Shown in pieces: positions 25,987-34,552 of a stretch of 64,000 nt of DNA. The stretch lies in assembly GCF_042610495.1 (NCBI RefSeq), contig NZ_JBHGAP010000012.1, positions 62,001 to 126,000 on the forward strand, in the 5' to 3' direction. The DNA is from RU20A sp042610495 (GTDB taxonomy: Bacteria > Pseudomonadota > Alphaproteobacteria > Rhizobiales > Rhizobiaceae). Below the pieces are notes generated by a model, which worked only from the letters and a program-made list of their open reading frames with translations, did no database searches and had not been told where the DNA came from. The translations under genes and the position numbers were made by a program. Position 1 is the first letter of the stretch, and the number at the start of each line of letters is the position of its first letter.

Positions 25987-27386
25987 CCATCCGCAGTCTG
26001 CTGGTCGCGAACCGGGGCGAAATCGCCGTCCGCATCATCCGGGCCGCCAAGGCGCTGGGGATCCGCACCGTGCAGGTCTTTAGCGCGGCCGATGCCGACA
26101 TGCTGGCGGTGCGCCTCGCCGACGAGGCGGTCAATATCGGCCCGCCGGCCGCCAAGAAGAGCTATCTCAACATTGAGGCGGTCATCGCCGCCGCCAAGGC
26201 CGCTGGGGTCGATGCGGTGCATCCGGGCTATGGCTTCCTGTCGGAAAACGGTGATTTTGCCGACGCGGTCGAGGCCGCAGGCCTCATCTTCATCGGCCCG
26301 TCCGGCGATGCGATCCGCCTTCTCGGCGACAAGGTCGCTGCCCGGGCTGTCGCCGCCAGGGCCGGCGTGCCGACCGTGCCGGGCAGTGCCGGCCGCATCG
26401 ACGACATTGCCGAGGCACGCCGCATCGCCGGCGAGACCGGCTTTCCTGTCATGATCAAGGCCGCCGCCGGCGGTGGCGGGCGCGGCATCCGCATCGTTGA
26501 CAGCATGGAGGAGCTGGATCGCCAGTTCCCGCAGGCCTCGGCGGAGGCCGCAGCCGCCTTCGGCGATGGCGGCCTCTACATGGAAAAGGTGATCACCAAG
26601 GCGCGCCATGTCGAGGTGCAGATCCTCGGCGATGGCCAGAATGTCGTCCACTGCTTTGAGCGGGAATGCTCGCTGCAGCGGCGCCGCCAGAAGGTCTGGG
26701 AGGAGGCGCCGGCCGTCGGCCTGCCCGCCGACATCCGCGCCCGCCTGTGCGACAGCGCCGTGGCACTCGCCCGGGAAGTGAAGTATCGCGGCGCCGGCAC
26801 GGTCGAGTATCTCTATGACGAGGAGGCAGGCGCCTTCTACTTCATCGAGGTCAACACGCGCATCCAGGTGGAGCATCCGGTGACGGAGATGATCACCGGC
26901 ATCGATCTGGTGCAGGAGATGATCCGCGTGGCCGGCGGCGAGAAGCTTTCGGTGCGGCAGGAGGATATCCGCATCACCGGCCACGCCATCGAATGCCGCA
27001 TCAATGCCGAGGATCCGGCGCGCGGCTTCCAGCCGGCCCCGGGCACGATCACGTCGCTTGCTGTTCCCGATCAGCCCGGCATTCGCTTCGATACGATGCT
27101 CTACGAGGGCTACACGATCCCGCCCTTCTACGATTCCCTGCTCGGCAAGCTCATCGTGCATGCCGGGGACCGGGCGAGCTGCATCGCAAAGCTCGAGGCG
27201 GCACTCGCCGCGCTGTCGATCGGCGGCGTCAGCACCACGATCCCGCTCCACCGGGCGCTGGCCGGCGATGCGGCGGTGCGCAGCGGCGACTTTCACACCC
27301 GCTTCCTCGAGCCGTGGCTTGCGGCGGAGGGCGAAGCCAGGATTGCCGCCGTAAGCGGCCTTGAAACGGAGGGACAGAGCGCATGA
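25983..27386 (+). CDS. Biotin carboxylase (AccC-like)
   Basis: A 467-residue biotin carboxylase: N-terminal domain SLLVANRGEIAVRIIRAAK, ATP-grasp centre with AAAGGGGRGIR and ECSLQRRRQKVWEEAP, and EVNTRIQVEHPVTEM with the catalytic residues. It carboxylates the neighbouring carrier using ATP and bicarbonate. This is probably a second, dedicated copy and not the housekeeping acetyl-CoA carboxylase, because it is embedded among pxpA, pxpB and pxpC and overlaps both neighbours by 4 nt. Confidence 0.87.
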   Translation: MTIRSLLVANRGEIAVRIIRAAKALGIRTVQVFSAADADMLAVRLADEAVNIGPPAAKKSYLNIEAVIAAAKAAGVDAVHPGYGFLSENGDFADAVEAAGLIFIGPSGDAIRLLGDKVAARAVAARAGVPTVPGSAGRIDDIAEARRIAGETGFPVMIKAAAGGGGRGIRIVDSMEELDRQFPQASAEAAAAFGDGGLYMEKVITKARHVEVQILGDGQNVVHCFERECSLQRRRQKVWEEAPAVGLPADIRARLCDSAVALAREVKYRGAGTVEYLYDEEAGAFYFIEVNTRIQVEHPVTEMITGIDLVQEMIRVAGGEKLSVRQEDIRITGHAIECRINAEDPARGFQPAPGTITSLAVPDQPGIRFDTMLYEGYTIPPFYDSLLGKLIVHAGDRASCIAKLEAALAALSIGGVSTTIPLHRALAGDAAVRSGDFHTRFLEPWLAAEGEARIAAVSGLETEGQSA

Positions 27387-28258
27387 GTGTCCGATATTCG
27401 TTCGGAGGGGACGAGCACCTCTTCGTGGAATGCAGCGATGAAATGTCGCTCGATGCCTTCTTCAAGAGCCTGTCGATGGCAAAGGGCGTCAGGGAAAGCG
27501 GCATCAGGGGCGTGACCGAGATCTGCCCGGCCAACGCCTCCTTCCAGATCAAGTTCGACCCCGACATCATCAAGCCCGATGATGTGCTGGCCGAGGTTCG
27601 CTCTATCGAGGGCGCCGCGGAGAAGGCCGAACCGGTCATCAAGACCCGGATCGTCGAGATCCCCGTCTATTACAACGATCCCTGGACGCATGAGACGCTG
27701 ATGCGCTTTCGCGAGCGGCATCAGGATCCGACCGGCACGGATCTCGACTATGCGGCGCGGATCAACGATTACGGTTCGGTCGATGATTTCGTGGCCGCCC
27801 ATTCGGGCTCGCCCTGGTTCGTCTCCATGGTCGGCTTCGTTGCCGGCCTGCCCTTCATGTACCAGATGGTCGAGCGGCAGCGGCAGATCGAGGTGCCGAA
27901 ATATCTGCGCCCGCGCACCGATACGCCGAAGCTGACGGTCGGCCATGGCGGGTGCTTCGGCTGCATCTATTCGGTGCGCGGCGCCGGCGGCTACCAGATG
28001 TTCGGCATCACCCCCATGCCGATCTTCGACCCGACCCAGACCACGAGCTACCTGCGCGACTTCATGGTGTTCTTCCGTCCGGGCGACATCGTCAAGTTCA
28101 AGCCGATCGGCCGCGATGCCTACGACCAGGCGGTCGAGGATGTCGAGAAGGGGCGCTTCGCGCCGCCGATCCGTGAGGTCAACTTCGACCTCAGGGAGTT
28201 CAGCAAGGATATCGACGGCTACAACGCCAGGCTGGAGGGCATGATCAATGGCCATTAA
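27383..28258 (+). CDS. pxpB: 5-oxoprolinase subunit B (KipI/allophanate hydrolase subunit 1 family)
   Basis: A 291-residue member of the carboxyltransferase C/D (AHS1) family. Family marks include YYNDPWTHETLMRFRERH, VGFVAGLPFMYQM and a GGCFGC-like turn (GHGGCFGCIYSVRG) before the ITPMPIFDP segment. It pairs with the product of 28248; the two genes overlap by 11 nt. Together they resemble the split carboxyltransferase half of urea carboxylase, which is relevant because a biotin carboxylase and carrier precede them. Confidence 0.82.
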   Translation: MSVRYSFGGDEHLFVECSDEMSLDAFFKSLSMAKGVRESGIRGVTEICPANASFQIKFDPDIIKPDDVLAEVRSIEGAAEKAEPVIKTRIVEIPVYYNDPWTHETLMRFRERHQDPTGTDLDYAARINDYGSVDDFVAAHSGSPWFVSMVGFVAGLPFMYQMVERQRQIEVPKYLRPRTDTPKLTVGHGGCFGCIYSVRGAGGYQMFGITPMPIFDPTQTTSYLRDFMVFFRPGDIVKFKPIGRDAYDQAVEDVEKGRFAPPIREVNFDLREFSKDIDGYNARLEGMINGH

Positions 28259-29219
28259 AGTCCTGCATCACGGTCTGGCGACGAGCGTCCAGGATCTCGG
28301 CCGCCCCGGCTATTTCCACCTCGGCATTCCCATGGGCGGCGCCATGGACCGGCTCGCCCTTCGCGCGGCCAATCTTCTCGTCGGCAATGACGAGGGGGCG
28401 GCCGGCCTCGAGGCCGTCTTCATGGGACCGAAGCTGCTTTTTACCGAAGACGCCCTCGTTGCCGTGACGGGGGCCGACATGCCGCCCAAGGTGGACGGTG
28501 TCGTGCAGCCCGGCTGGACCGCTTTTTCGGTGAAGGCCGGCCAGGAACTGAGCTTCGATTTCCTTAAGTCCGGCGCGCGCATCTATATCGCCGTCTCCGG
28601 CGGTATCGATGTCCCCGAAGCGCTCGGCAGCCGCTCGACCTATGCTATCGGCGCGCTCGGCGGCTTCAAGGGCCGTCCGCTCGCCGCCGGTGACGAACTG
28701 CCGGTCGGCGAGGCGAAGGGTGGCGTTGCGGGCCGCAGCGTTGCGGAGGAATTTCGGCGGGGTCCGGGGAGCCCGGCGGAACTGCGCGTGCTACCCGGCC
28801 TTTACTGGGACCGCCTGACGGAGGAGGCCAAGGACGGCTTCTTCGCCGACGAATGGAAGGTGGCGCCGGAGGCCGACCGCATGGGCTATCGCTTCCGCGG
28901 CGGCCGCAAGATGAGCTTCGTGGATCGCCAGCAGCCCTTCGGTGCCGGGTCCGACCCCTCCAACATCGTCGACAGCTGCTACCCCTACGGATCGATCCAG
29001 ATCCCCGGCGGCACGGAGCCGATCATCCTCCATCGCGATGCGGTGTCGGGCGGTGGCTACTTCATGGTCGGCACGGTCATTTCGGCCGACATGGACCTGA
29101 TCGGCCAGTTGCAGCCCCACAAGCCGGCCCGTTTCGTCAAGGTGACGATGGATGAGGCGCTGGCGGCAAGGGCCGAGCGCAAGGCGCTGATCGCACGCAT
29201 GCGGGCCGCGCTGGCCTGA
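28248..29219 (+). CDS. pxpC: 5-oxoprolinase subunit C (biotin-dependent carboxyltransferase, KipA family)
   Basis: A 323-residue AHS2-family protein. It shows the family opening GLATSVQDLGRPGYFHLGIP, the GAMDRLALRAANLLVGN helix, the YIAVSGGIDVPEALGSRSTY segment and a late VVDSCYPYGSIQIPGG-like stretch (NIVDSCYPYGSIQIPGGTEP). It forms a complex with PxpB. It is the last gene of the unit and ends 70 bp before the convergent GntR gene. Confidence 0.83.
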   Translation: MAIKVLHHGLATSVQDLGRPGYFHLGIPMGGAMDRLALRAANLLVGNDEGAAGLEAVFMGPKLLFTEDALVAVTGADMPPKVDGVVQPGWTAFSVKAGQELSFDFLKSGARIYIAVSGGIDVPEALGSRSTYAIGALGGFKGRPLAAGDELPVGEAKGGVAGRSVAEEFRRGPGSPAELRVLPGLYWDRLTEEAKDGFFADEWKVAPEADRMGYRFRGGRKMSFVDRQQPFGAGSDPSNIVDSCYPYGSIQIPGGTEPIILHRDAVSGGGYFMVGTVISADMDLIGQLQPHKPARFVKVTMDEALAARAERKALIARMRAALA

Positions 29220-29230
29220 CGGAAAACCTG

Positions 29231-29290
29231 GAGCGGGAGAAAGGAGATCGTGATGCAGACCAGCAGATTTTCCCCTTCCCTCTCCCGCTC
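29231..29290. terminator. Inverted repeat between convergent genes, possible bidirectional terminator
   Basis: Perfect 10-bp arms GAGCGGGAGA (29231-29240) and TCTCCCGCTC (29281-29290) flank a 40-nt centre. The structure starts 12 nt after the pxpC stop and its right arm reaches the stop codon of the convergent GntR gene. The large loop and the short T run (TTTTCC near 29268) make efficient intrinsic termination uncertain. Confidence 0.4.
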
Positions 29291-30311
29291 ACTCCTGAAC
29301 GCGGGTGAGGTAATCGGCGGTCTCGCCGGGGCCCGGAATGATCGCGACGATCTTCATCTGTGCGATCGTCCGGTTCACGGCGGCGTCGAGATGGGTTTCG
29401 AGCATGGCGGCGGCCGCGCAAGGGGCGCCGCGCATCAGGAGTTCCACGACGAGCCTGAGTTCGGTGATGACCATGGGATCGCCGGGCAGGCCCAGCCGGC
29501 GCAGCAGACGCTCCGTGGCCGTCATCGGCAGGAGGTTGTTTCGGATGAGGTCCTGGAGCTTTTCGTTCGGCGTGGCGAGTATGCAGGTCTCGATGAAGCG
29601 GGCCTGGATATCCTCGAGGTCGTCAAGGTAATCGCGCAGGTCGCGCCGCTCCAGCGCCACCAGCCGGTCGAAGAGGGCGGTCAGCGCCTCGCGGTCGATG
29701 TCGTTCGCCCCGGTCTGCAGGGCCTGCGGCTCCAGCATGCGCCGCAGCACGAAATGCTCCTTGATCGTCTGGGCTGTCAGGGGACCGGCGATCCAGTGCG
29801 AGCTCTGGTTCTTGCGCACCAGCCCCCGCTCGCGCAGGCGCGTCAGGATATCGCGCACGATGGTGCGGCTGACCTTGAAGTGATTGGCAAGCTCGATCTC
29901 GATGATGCGATATTGGCCGAAGACGACGCAGCCGGCCACGTCGCGCTCCACCGTATTGTAGATGCGCTCCCAGGAGGAGCGGCTTTGCAGCGCCTCGTCG
30001 GCATGCTCGGGAATGGTGAGGCCGAGGCTCTTGATGTCGGTGCGGTCAGGCTCGATGCCGGCGCCCGGCGGCCCGACCAGATAGCCGCGTCCCTTGAAGC
30101 GGTGGACCAGCCCGTCGCTTTCAAGCGCCTGCAGGGCGCGCTGCACCGGGGCGCGCGAGGTCTGGAGAATATCGGCGATCGGTCCTTCGAGAAGAACCAG
30201 ACCCGGCGGCAGCAGTCCCTCGGCAATGTTCCGGCGCAGCACATCCTCGGCGATCTCGTAGCGGCGCCGCGTGTTCTGCCCGGTCTGGCTGTCGGTCATG
30301 CTGTCGGCCAT
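29289..30311 (-). CDS. GntR-family regulator with two tandem winged-helix domains and FCD-like effector domain
   Basis: A 340-residue regulator. A first GntR-type winged helix spans about residues 17-80 (ADILQTSRAPVQRALQALES and a GRGYLV wing). A second one spans about 113-178 (ELANHFKVSRTIVRDILTRL, with a SSHWIAGPL wing). An all-helical FCD-like domain follows (about 180-325, starting EHFVLRRMLEPQAL). Ordinary FadR/FCD proteins have one winged helix and about 230 residues. The start is the ATG at 30311 with AGGAAAG upstream. It is divergent from the ABC cluster at 30882, and two near-identical 20-bp motifs in the gap are candidate operators. Confidence 0.82.
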   Translation of the reverse strand: MADSMTDSQTGQNTRRRYEIAEDVLRRNIAEGLLPPGLVLLEGPIADILQTSRAPVQRALQALESDGLVHRFKGRGYLVGPPGAGIEPDRTDIKSLGLTIPEHADEALQSRSSWERIYNTVERDVAGCVVFGQYRIIEIELANHFKVSRTIVRDILTRLRERGLVRKNQSSHWIAGPLTAQTIKEHFVLRRMLEPQALQTGANDIDREALTALFDRLVALERRDLRDYLDDLEDIQARFIETCILATPNEKLQDLIRNNLLPMTATERLLRRLGLPGDPMVITELRLVVELLMRGAPCAAAAMLETHLDAAVNRTIAQMKIVAIIPGPGETADYLTRVQE

Positions 30312-30395
30312 GGGCGCGATCTTTCCTCGCGAAGGGAGGTGGCGATGTGCCTGTTCTAGACAATTTGCCTCCGGTCTCCTAGACGGAGATAAAAT

Positions 30396-30415
30396 GTCTA
30401 TTGCATACAATAATC
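30396..30415. promoter_or_regulatory. Operator-like motif, copy 1 (GntR side)
   Basis: GTCTATTGCATACAATAATC contains the imperfect palindrome ATTGCATACAAT (30400-30411), typical of FCD-type GntR sites. It is 85 bp upstream of the GntR start and matches copy 2 at 16 of 20 positions. Confidence 0.5.
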
Positions 30416-30667
30416 GCTGAAATTTGCAGATGTGTCGAGGGCTACGAACGCACCCGACGCGCTGCTGATGCGATTTTTGCGGTGCTCGAATGGATGTCCG
30501 AAGGCGGAGCCTGTCGCTCCGTCGGTATGTTTTGCGGCGTTCAAACCCCTCTGATTGCGGGGTTCTGGGGAAATTCGCTTTTGCTTTGCGTCTCCGGCTG
30601 GCTCCGCGATCGTTCCCGCACTTGCTGATCCTGGCGAAAATCGCCGCCACGCGCATTTCGTAAAAAA

Positions 30668-30687
30668 GTCTATTGAATGCAAAAATC
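30668..30687. promoter_or_regulatory. Operator-like motif, copy 2 (ABC cluster side)
   Basis: GTCTATTGAATGCAAAAATC is the second copy of the motif at 30396-30415 in the same orientation, 195 bp before the ATPase start. Its palindromic core is weaker (ATTGAATGCAAA). Confidence 0.48.
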
Positions 30688-30881
30688 ATTTATGCCATGG
30701 TTGCCATAGCGCCACCCAGAAGCGCGGGAACAGACAGACAGCATTTTTTGAGACACTTTCGGACGGCATTTCCGGCGCGCTGAAGCCTTCAGCGTGAACG
30801 ATGCCGGCTATCCATGAGGTCGGGCGACGCCGTTGCCCGTCGCGGGAAAGCCGTGCCCGGAATCCGCCGTCGCGAAGACAG

Positions 30882-31970
30882 ATGGCAGGGATTTCCGTGA
30901 CGGCTGTGCTCCACCTCCGAAACGTCGTGAAACAGTATGGCGACGCCCGTGCGCTGGATGGGATCAGCCTGTCCCTGCCCGACGATTCCTACATTTCGCT
31001 GCTCGGCCCGAGCGGCTCCGGCAAGACGACGCTGCTGCGCGTCATCGCCGGTTTCGAGCGGCCGGAAGCCGGCGAGATCCGCTTCAAGGGCGAGCGCATC
31101 GATGCGCTGCCGCCGCACCAGCGCGGCATCGGCTTCGTCTTCCAGAATTTCGCGCTCTTCCCGCATCTGTCGGTGGAACAGAACATCGCCTTCGGGCTGA
31201 CGAACCGCGCCATCGATCCGGTGACCGACAGCGCGGTCGTCCGTCGCAAGGTGAAGGACATGATTGCGCTCGTGGGCCTCACCGGCCTCGAAGATCGCGG
31301 TGTCAGCCAGATCTCCGGCGGGCAGAAGCAGCGCGTGGCGCTCGCCCGCACGCTGGTCACCGAGCCGAAGATGGTGCTGCTCGACGAGCCGCTGGGCGCG
31401 CTCGATGCGAACCTGCGCACCCGCATGCGCTCCGAACTGCGCAGCATTCGCGAGCGCTGCGGCGTCACCTTCCTGCATGTCACCGGCAGCGAGACCGAGG
31501 CGCTGGCCATGGGCGACACCGTGCTGGTGCTCGACCGCGCCCGCATCGCCCAGCATGGGGATGCCGACACGATCTACAACCGTCCCTCCTCGCCGGCCGT
31601 CGCGCGCTTCCTCAACTGCTACAACCTGCTGCCGGGACGGGTGGCGGGCGAAAGCTTCGTGTCGCCGGTCGGTACGGTCTCGATCGGCGGCCTGCGCCAG
31701 ACGGCGGCAAGCCCCACCTATGCGATCCGCTACGACCGGGTTTCCATCCGTGCGAAGGACGCGGCCCTTGCCGACGGCGAAACGGGCGTCGAGGGCACCT
31801 TCATCGCCAGCGAATATACCGGCTCTGCCGTCAACGCCTTTTTCACGCTGGCCGATGGCAGCATCTTCGAGGTCGAGCAGCATCTGAGCCATGCCGCCCC
31901 GTCCACCTTCGAGCCGCAGGCGACCTATCGCCTTGCCTGGAAGAAGGAGGACGCCCTTGTCTATGCCTGA
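30882..31970 (+). CDS. Spermidine/putrescine-type ABC transporter ATP-binding protein (PotA type)
   Basis: A 362-residue ATPase. Walker A is GPSGSGKTT, the Q-loop FQNFALFPH, the signature ISGGQKQR and Walker B MVLLDEPLGALDAN; a TOBE_2-like domain ends the protein. The H-loop position reads HVTGSETEAL, with Gly-Ser where relatives have His-Asp, so the switch His appears to be missing. Start choice is uncertain: ATG at 30882 is used, GTG codons at 30897 and 30906 are alternatives. It is first in the cluster with permeases at 32052 and 32955; a second PotA-type gene lies at 36728. Confidence 0.82.
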   Translation: MAGISVTAVLHLRNVVKQYGDARALDGISLSLPDDSYISLLGPSGSGKTTLLRVIAGFERPEAGEIRFKGERIDALPPHQRGIGFVFQNFALFPHLSVEQNIAFGLTNRAIDPVTDSAVVRRKVKDMIALVGLTGLEDRGVSQISGGQKQRVALARTLVTEPKMVLLDEPLGALDANLRTRMRSELRSIRERCGVTFLHVTGSETEALAMGDTVLVLDRARIAQHGDADTIYNRPSSPAVARFLNCYNLLPGRVAGESFVSPVGTVSIGGLRQTAASPTYAIRYDRVSIRAKDAALADGETGVEGTFIASEYTGSAVNAFFTLADGSIFEVEQHLSHAAPSTFEPQATYRLAWKKEDALVYA

Positions 31971-32051
31971 CGCACCGGCGGCCTGCCGCGCCGTCCCTCC
32001 CCTCCTCCCCTCTTCTGCCCGACCGGCGATCCGCATCCGGAGATCCGCACC

Positions 32052-32951
32052 ATGACCATGCCCCACCTTGTCGACGATACGGCGCCGGCCGCCGTCACCT
32101 TGCCCAAGGCCCGCGCCGGCAATCTCTGGCTGGTCGCGCCCGGCGTGCTGTGGATGACGCTCTTCCTGGTGCTGCCCATCGCGATGATGGTCTACGTCTC
32201 CTTCTGGACGCAGACGACCTTCAAGATCGAGCCGACGCTGACGCTGCAGAGCTGGATCACCTTTTTCTCCAGTGACACCTATCTCGGTGCGCTCTGGACG
32301 ACGATCCGCATCTGGCTGATCGTGCTCGCGACGACCCTCCTGGTCGGTTATCCCGCCGCGCTGTTCGTCGGTCTCTTCGTGAAGAACAAGACGCTCCAGA
32401 CCGTGCTTCTGGTGCTCTGCGTCATTCCCTTCTGGACCTCCTTCCTCATCCGCGTGCTGGCCTGGCGGCCGATGCTCGGCAAGGAAGGCGCGATCAACCT
32501 CATCCTGATGAAGCTCGGCGTCGTCAGCCAGCCGATCGAGGTGCTGCTCTTCTCCGACCTCTCCGTCATCATCGGCATGACGCAGATCTATTGCGTCTTC
32601 ATGGTCGGCCCCATCGCCTTCATGCTGGGCCGCATCGATCCCTCGATCATCGAGGCGGCGCAGGATCTCGGCGCCGGCTTCTGGCGCATCTTCCGCACCA
32701 TCATCCTGCCGCTCTCCATGCCCGGCGTGGTGGTCGGCGCCATCTTCGTGTCGGTCATGGTGCTCGGCGAGTTCGCCACCTCCGCCGCACTCTCCGGCCG
32801 CAAGGTCAATCTTCTCGGCAACATCATCGTCACCCAGGTGGGCTCGCTGAAATGGGCCTTCGCGGCGGTGGCCGGCGTGGTGCTGACCATCCTCATGGGT
32901 GCGGTGGTCGCCGTCCTGCTGCGTGTCGTCGATCTCAGGAAGGAGCTCTGA
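32052..32951 (+). CDS. Spermidine/putrescine-type ABC transporter permease (PotB type)
   Basis: A 299-residue inner-membrane permease with six hydrophobic segments, the first at about residues 30-52 (LWMTLFLVLPIAMMVYVSFW). The EAA loop is EAAQDLGAGFWRIFRTIILP. GGAG lies about 9 nt before the ATG. It pairs with the product of the next gene, 3 bp downstream. Confidence 0.87.
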   Translation: MTMPHLVDDTAPAAVTLPKARAGNLWLVAPGVLWMTLFLVLPIAMMVYVSFWTQTTFKIEPTLTLQSWITFFSSDTYLGALWTTIRIWLIVLATTLLVGYPAALFVGLFVKNKTLQTVLLVLCVIPFWTSFLIRVLAWRPMLGKEGAINLILMKLGVVSQPIEVLLFSDLSVIIGMTQIYCVFMVGPIAFMLGRIDPSIIEAAQDLGAGFWRIFRTIILPLSMPGVVVGAIFVSVMVLGEFATSAALSGRKVNLLGNIIVTQVGSLKWAFAAVAGVVLTILMGAVVAVLLRVVDLRKEL

Positions 32952-32954
32952 ACC

Positions 32955-33800
32955 ATGAACGCCAATGGCATCAAACTCGGGCTCGCCTTCTACACGACCC
33001 TCTTCCTCGTCTTCCTCTACGGTCCGCTCGTGGTGCTCGCCATCCTGTCCTTCCAGACGGGACCGGAAGGCGGACCGCAGTTCCCGATCATCGAATGGTC
33101 GACCTACTGGTACAAGCATCTCTTCGGCCTGACGCCGCCCTCGCGCATCGCGCCGCTGCCGATCGAGGAAGGCCTGGTGCGCTCGCTGGTGCTGGCGGTG
33201 ATGACCATGATCGTCTCCACCGTGCTCGGCGTCACCTCGGCCCAGGCCTTCCGCACCCGCTTCAAGGGTTCGGGCGTGGTCTTCTACCTCATCGTGCTCG
33301 GCATGATGGTGCCCGGCGTGCTCGTCGGCCTCGGCATGGCGCTCGTTGCCAACACGCTTGGCATCGACCGGCACTGGTGGGGCACGACCTTCGTGCTGCA
33401 CGTGGTCTACACCTATCCCTTCGCCTTCCTGGTGATGCTCGCCATCTTCAATCGCTTCGACCCTTCGGTCGAGGAAGCCGCCTGGTCGCTCGGCGTCACG
33501 CCGGCCCGCACCTTCCGCAAGATCACCTTCCCGCTGATCTTTCCGGGCGTGCTCTCGGCCATGCTGTTCGCCTTCACGCTCTCCTATGACGAGTTCTCGC
33601 GCACGCTCTTTGCGTCCGGCCGGGATCTGACGTTGCCGCTCGCCATCTACGGCACCTTCTCGGTGGAAGTGCATCCGAACGTCTTTGCCTTCGGCGTGCT
33701 GACGACGCTGTTCTCCTTCGCGCTGCTCGGCACCTATGCCGTGCTCATGTCGCTCTCGGTGCGCCGCGCCCGACGCGTCCTCGTGCAGGAGGATGCGTGA
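32955..33800 (+). CDS. Spermidine/putrescine-type ABC transporter permease (PotC type)
   Basis: A 281-residue permease with six membrane segments and the EAA loop EEAAWSLGVTPARTFRKITFP. The stretch FAFTLSYDEFSRTLFASG is characteristic of PotC proteins. AAGGAG precedes the ATG. Its TGA overlaps the ATG of the SDR at 33800, linking transport and metabolism translationally. Confidence 0.88.
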   Translation: MNANGIKLGLAFYTTLFLVFLYGPLVVLAILSFQTGPEGGPQFPIIEWSTYWYKHLFGLTPPSRIAPLPIEEGLVRSLVLAVMTMIVSTVLGVTSAQAFRTRFKGSGVVFYLIVLGMMVPGVLVGLGMALVANTLGIDRHWWGTTFVLHVVYTYPFAFLVMLAIFNRFDPSVEEAAWSLGVTPARTFRKITFPLIFPGVLSAMLFAFTLSYDEFSRTLFASGRDLTLPLAIYGTFSVEVHPNVFAFGVLTTLFSFALLGTYAVLMSLSVRRARRVLVQEDA

Positions 33801-34537
33801 TGGCCGGCACAAGTGCTCTCGTCACGGGTGCCGGCTCCGGCATCGGCCGCGCCATCGCGATCCGGCTTGCCGCCGATGGCTACGCCGTGTTCGTCAACGA
33901 TCTCTCGGCCGAGCGGGCCGAGGCGGTCGCCGCGGAGATCCGCGCGGCCGGTGGGACGGCTGCCTCGGGCGCCGGCGATGTCGGGGATGAGGCCGATGTG
34001 GCGCGTCTCCATGCGGAGGCGGTCGCCGCCTTCGGCGCGGTCGCCCTTCTCGTCAACAATGCCGGGATTGCGCACCAGTCGCTGTTCGAAAGCCTTGAGG
34101 TCGCCGATTTCGACCGGATGTTCCGCGTCCATGTACGCGGCACCTTCCTTATGACGCGGGCCGTGCTGCCGGCGATGCTCGCCGCCGGCAAGGGCGTCGT
34201 CGTCAATGTCGCCTCGCAGCTCGGCCAGATCGGCGGCGTCGAACTCGTTCACTACTCCGGCGCCAAGGCGGCGATCATCGGCATGACCAAGGCGCTGGCC
34301 CGCGAGGTTTCGGCTCGCGGCGTGCGCGTCAACGCGGTCGCGCCGGGGCCGATCAACACGCCGCTCGTGATGGATCTGTCGGAAGACTGGCGTGCGGCCA
34401 AGAAGGCTGAGCTGCCGCTCGGCCGCTTCGGCGAGCCGTCGGAAGTCGCCGCCACCGTCGCGTTCCTCGCCTCGGACGAGGCCTCCCTTTTCGTCGGACA
34501 GACCCTCGGGCCGAATTCCGGCGATGTGATGCTGTAA
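33800..34537 (+). CDS. SDR family NAD(P)-dependent oxidoreductase
   Basis: A 245-residue short-chain dehydrogenase: TGAGSGIG at residues 9-16, VNNAG, Ser in VNVASQLG and YSGAK as Tyr-Lys pair. The C-terminus LGPNSGDVML departs from the usual VDGG motif. The ATG shares its A with the permease stop codon. It probably oxidises or reduces the imported compound or a breakdown product. Confidence 0.84.
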   Translation: MAGTSALVTGAGSGIGRAIAIRLAADGYAVFVNDLSAERAEAVAAEIRAAGGTAASGAGDVGDEADVARLHAEAVAAFGAVALLVNNAGIAHQSLFESLEVADFDRMFRVHVRGTFLMTRAVLPAMLAAGKGVVVNVASQLGQIGGVELVHYSGAKAAIIGMTKALAREVSARGVRVNAVAPGPINTPLVMDLSEDWRAAKKAELPLGRFGEPSEVAATVAFLASDEASLFVGQTLGPNSGDVML

Positions 34538-34552
34538 GGAAGGATGAAGACC

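Larger units (their letters stand above)
30312..30881. other. Regulatory region between GntR gene and polyamine-type ABC cluster
   Basis: No gene is supported in these 570 bp. The region contains two copies of a 20-bp operator-like motif (30396-30415 and 30668-30687) and a repeated CTAGAC near 30355-30385. The distance between the copies suggests separate control of the two divergent transcripts. No clear -35/-10 pair was identified. Confidence 0.55.

Noticed and set aside
30789..33812. A 1007-codon minus-strand frame opposite the PotA/PotB/PotC genes
   Set aside because: The plus strand carries three well-defined ABC genes with intact motifs; the minus frame reads as low-complexity charged sequence, typical of antisense shadows in high-GC DNA.
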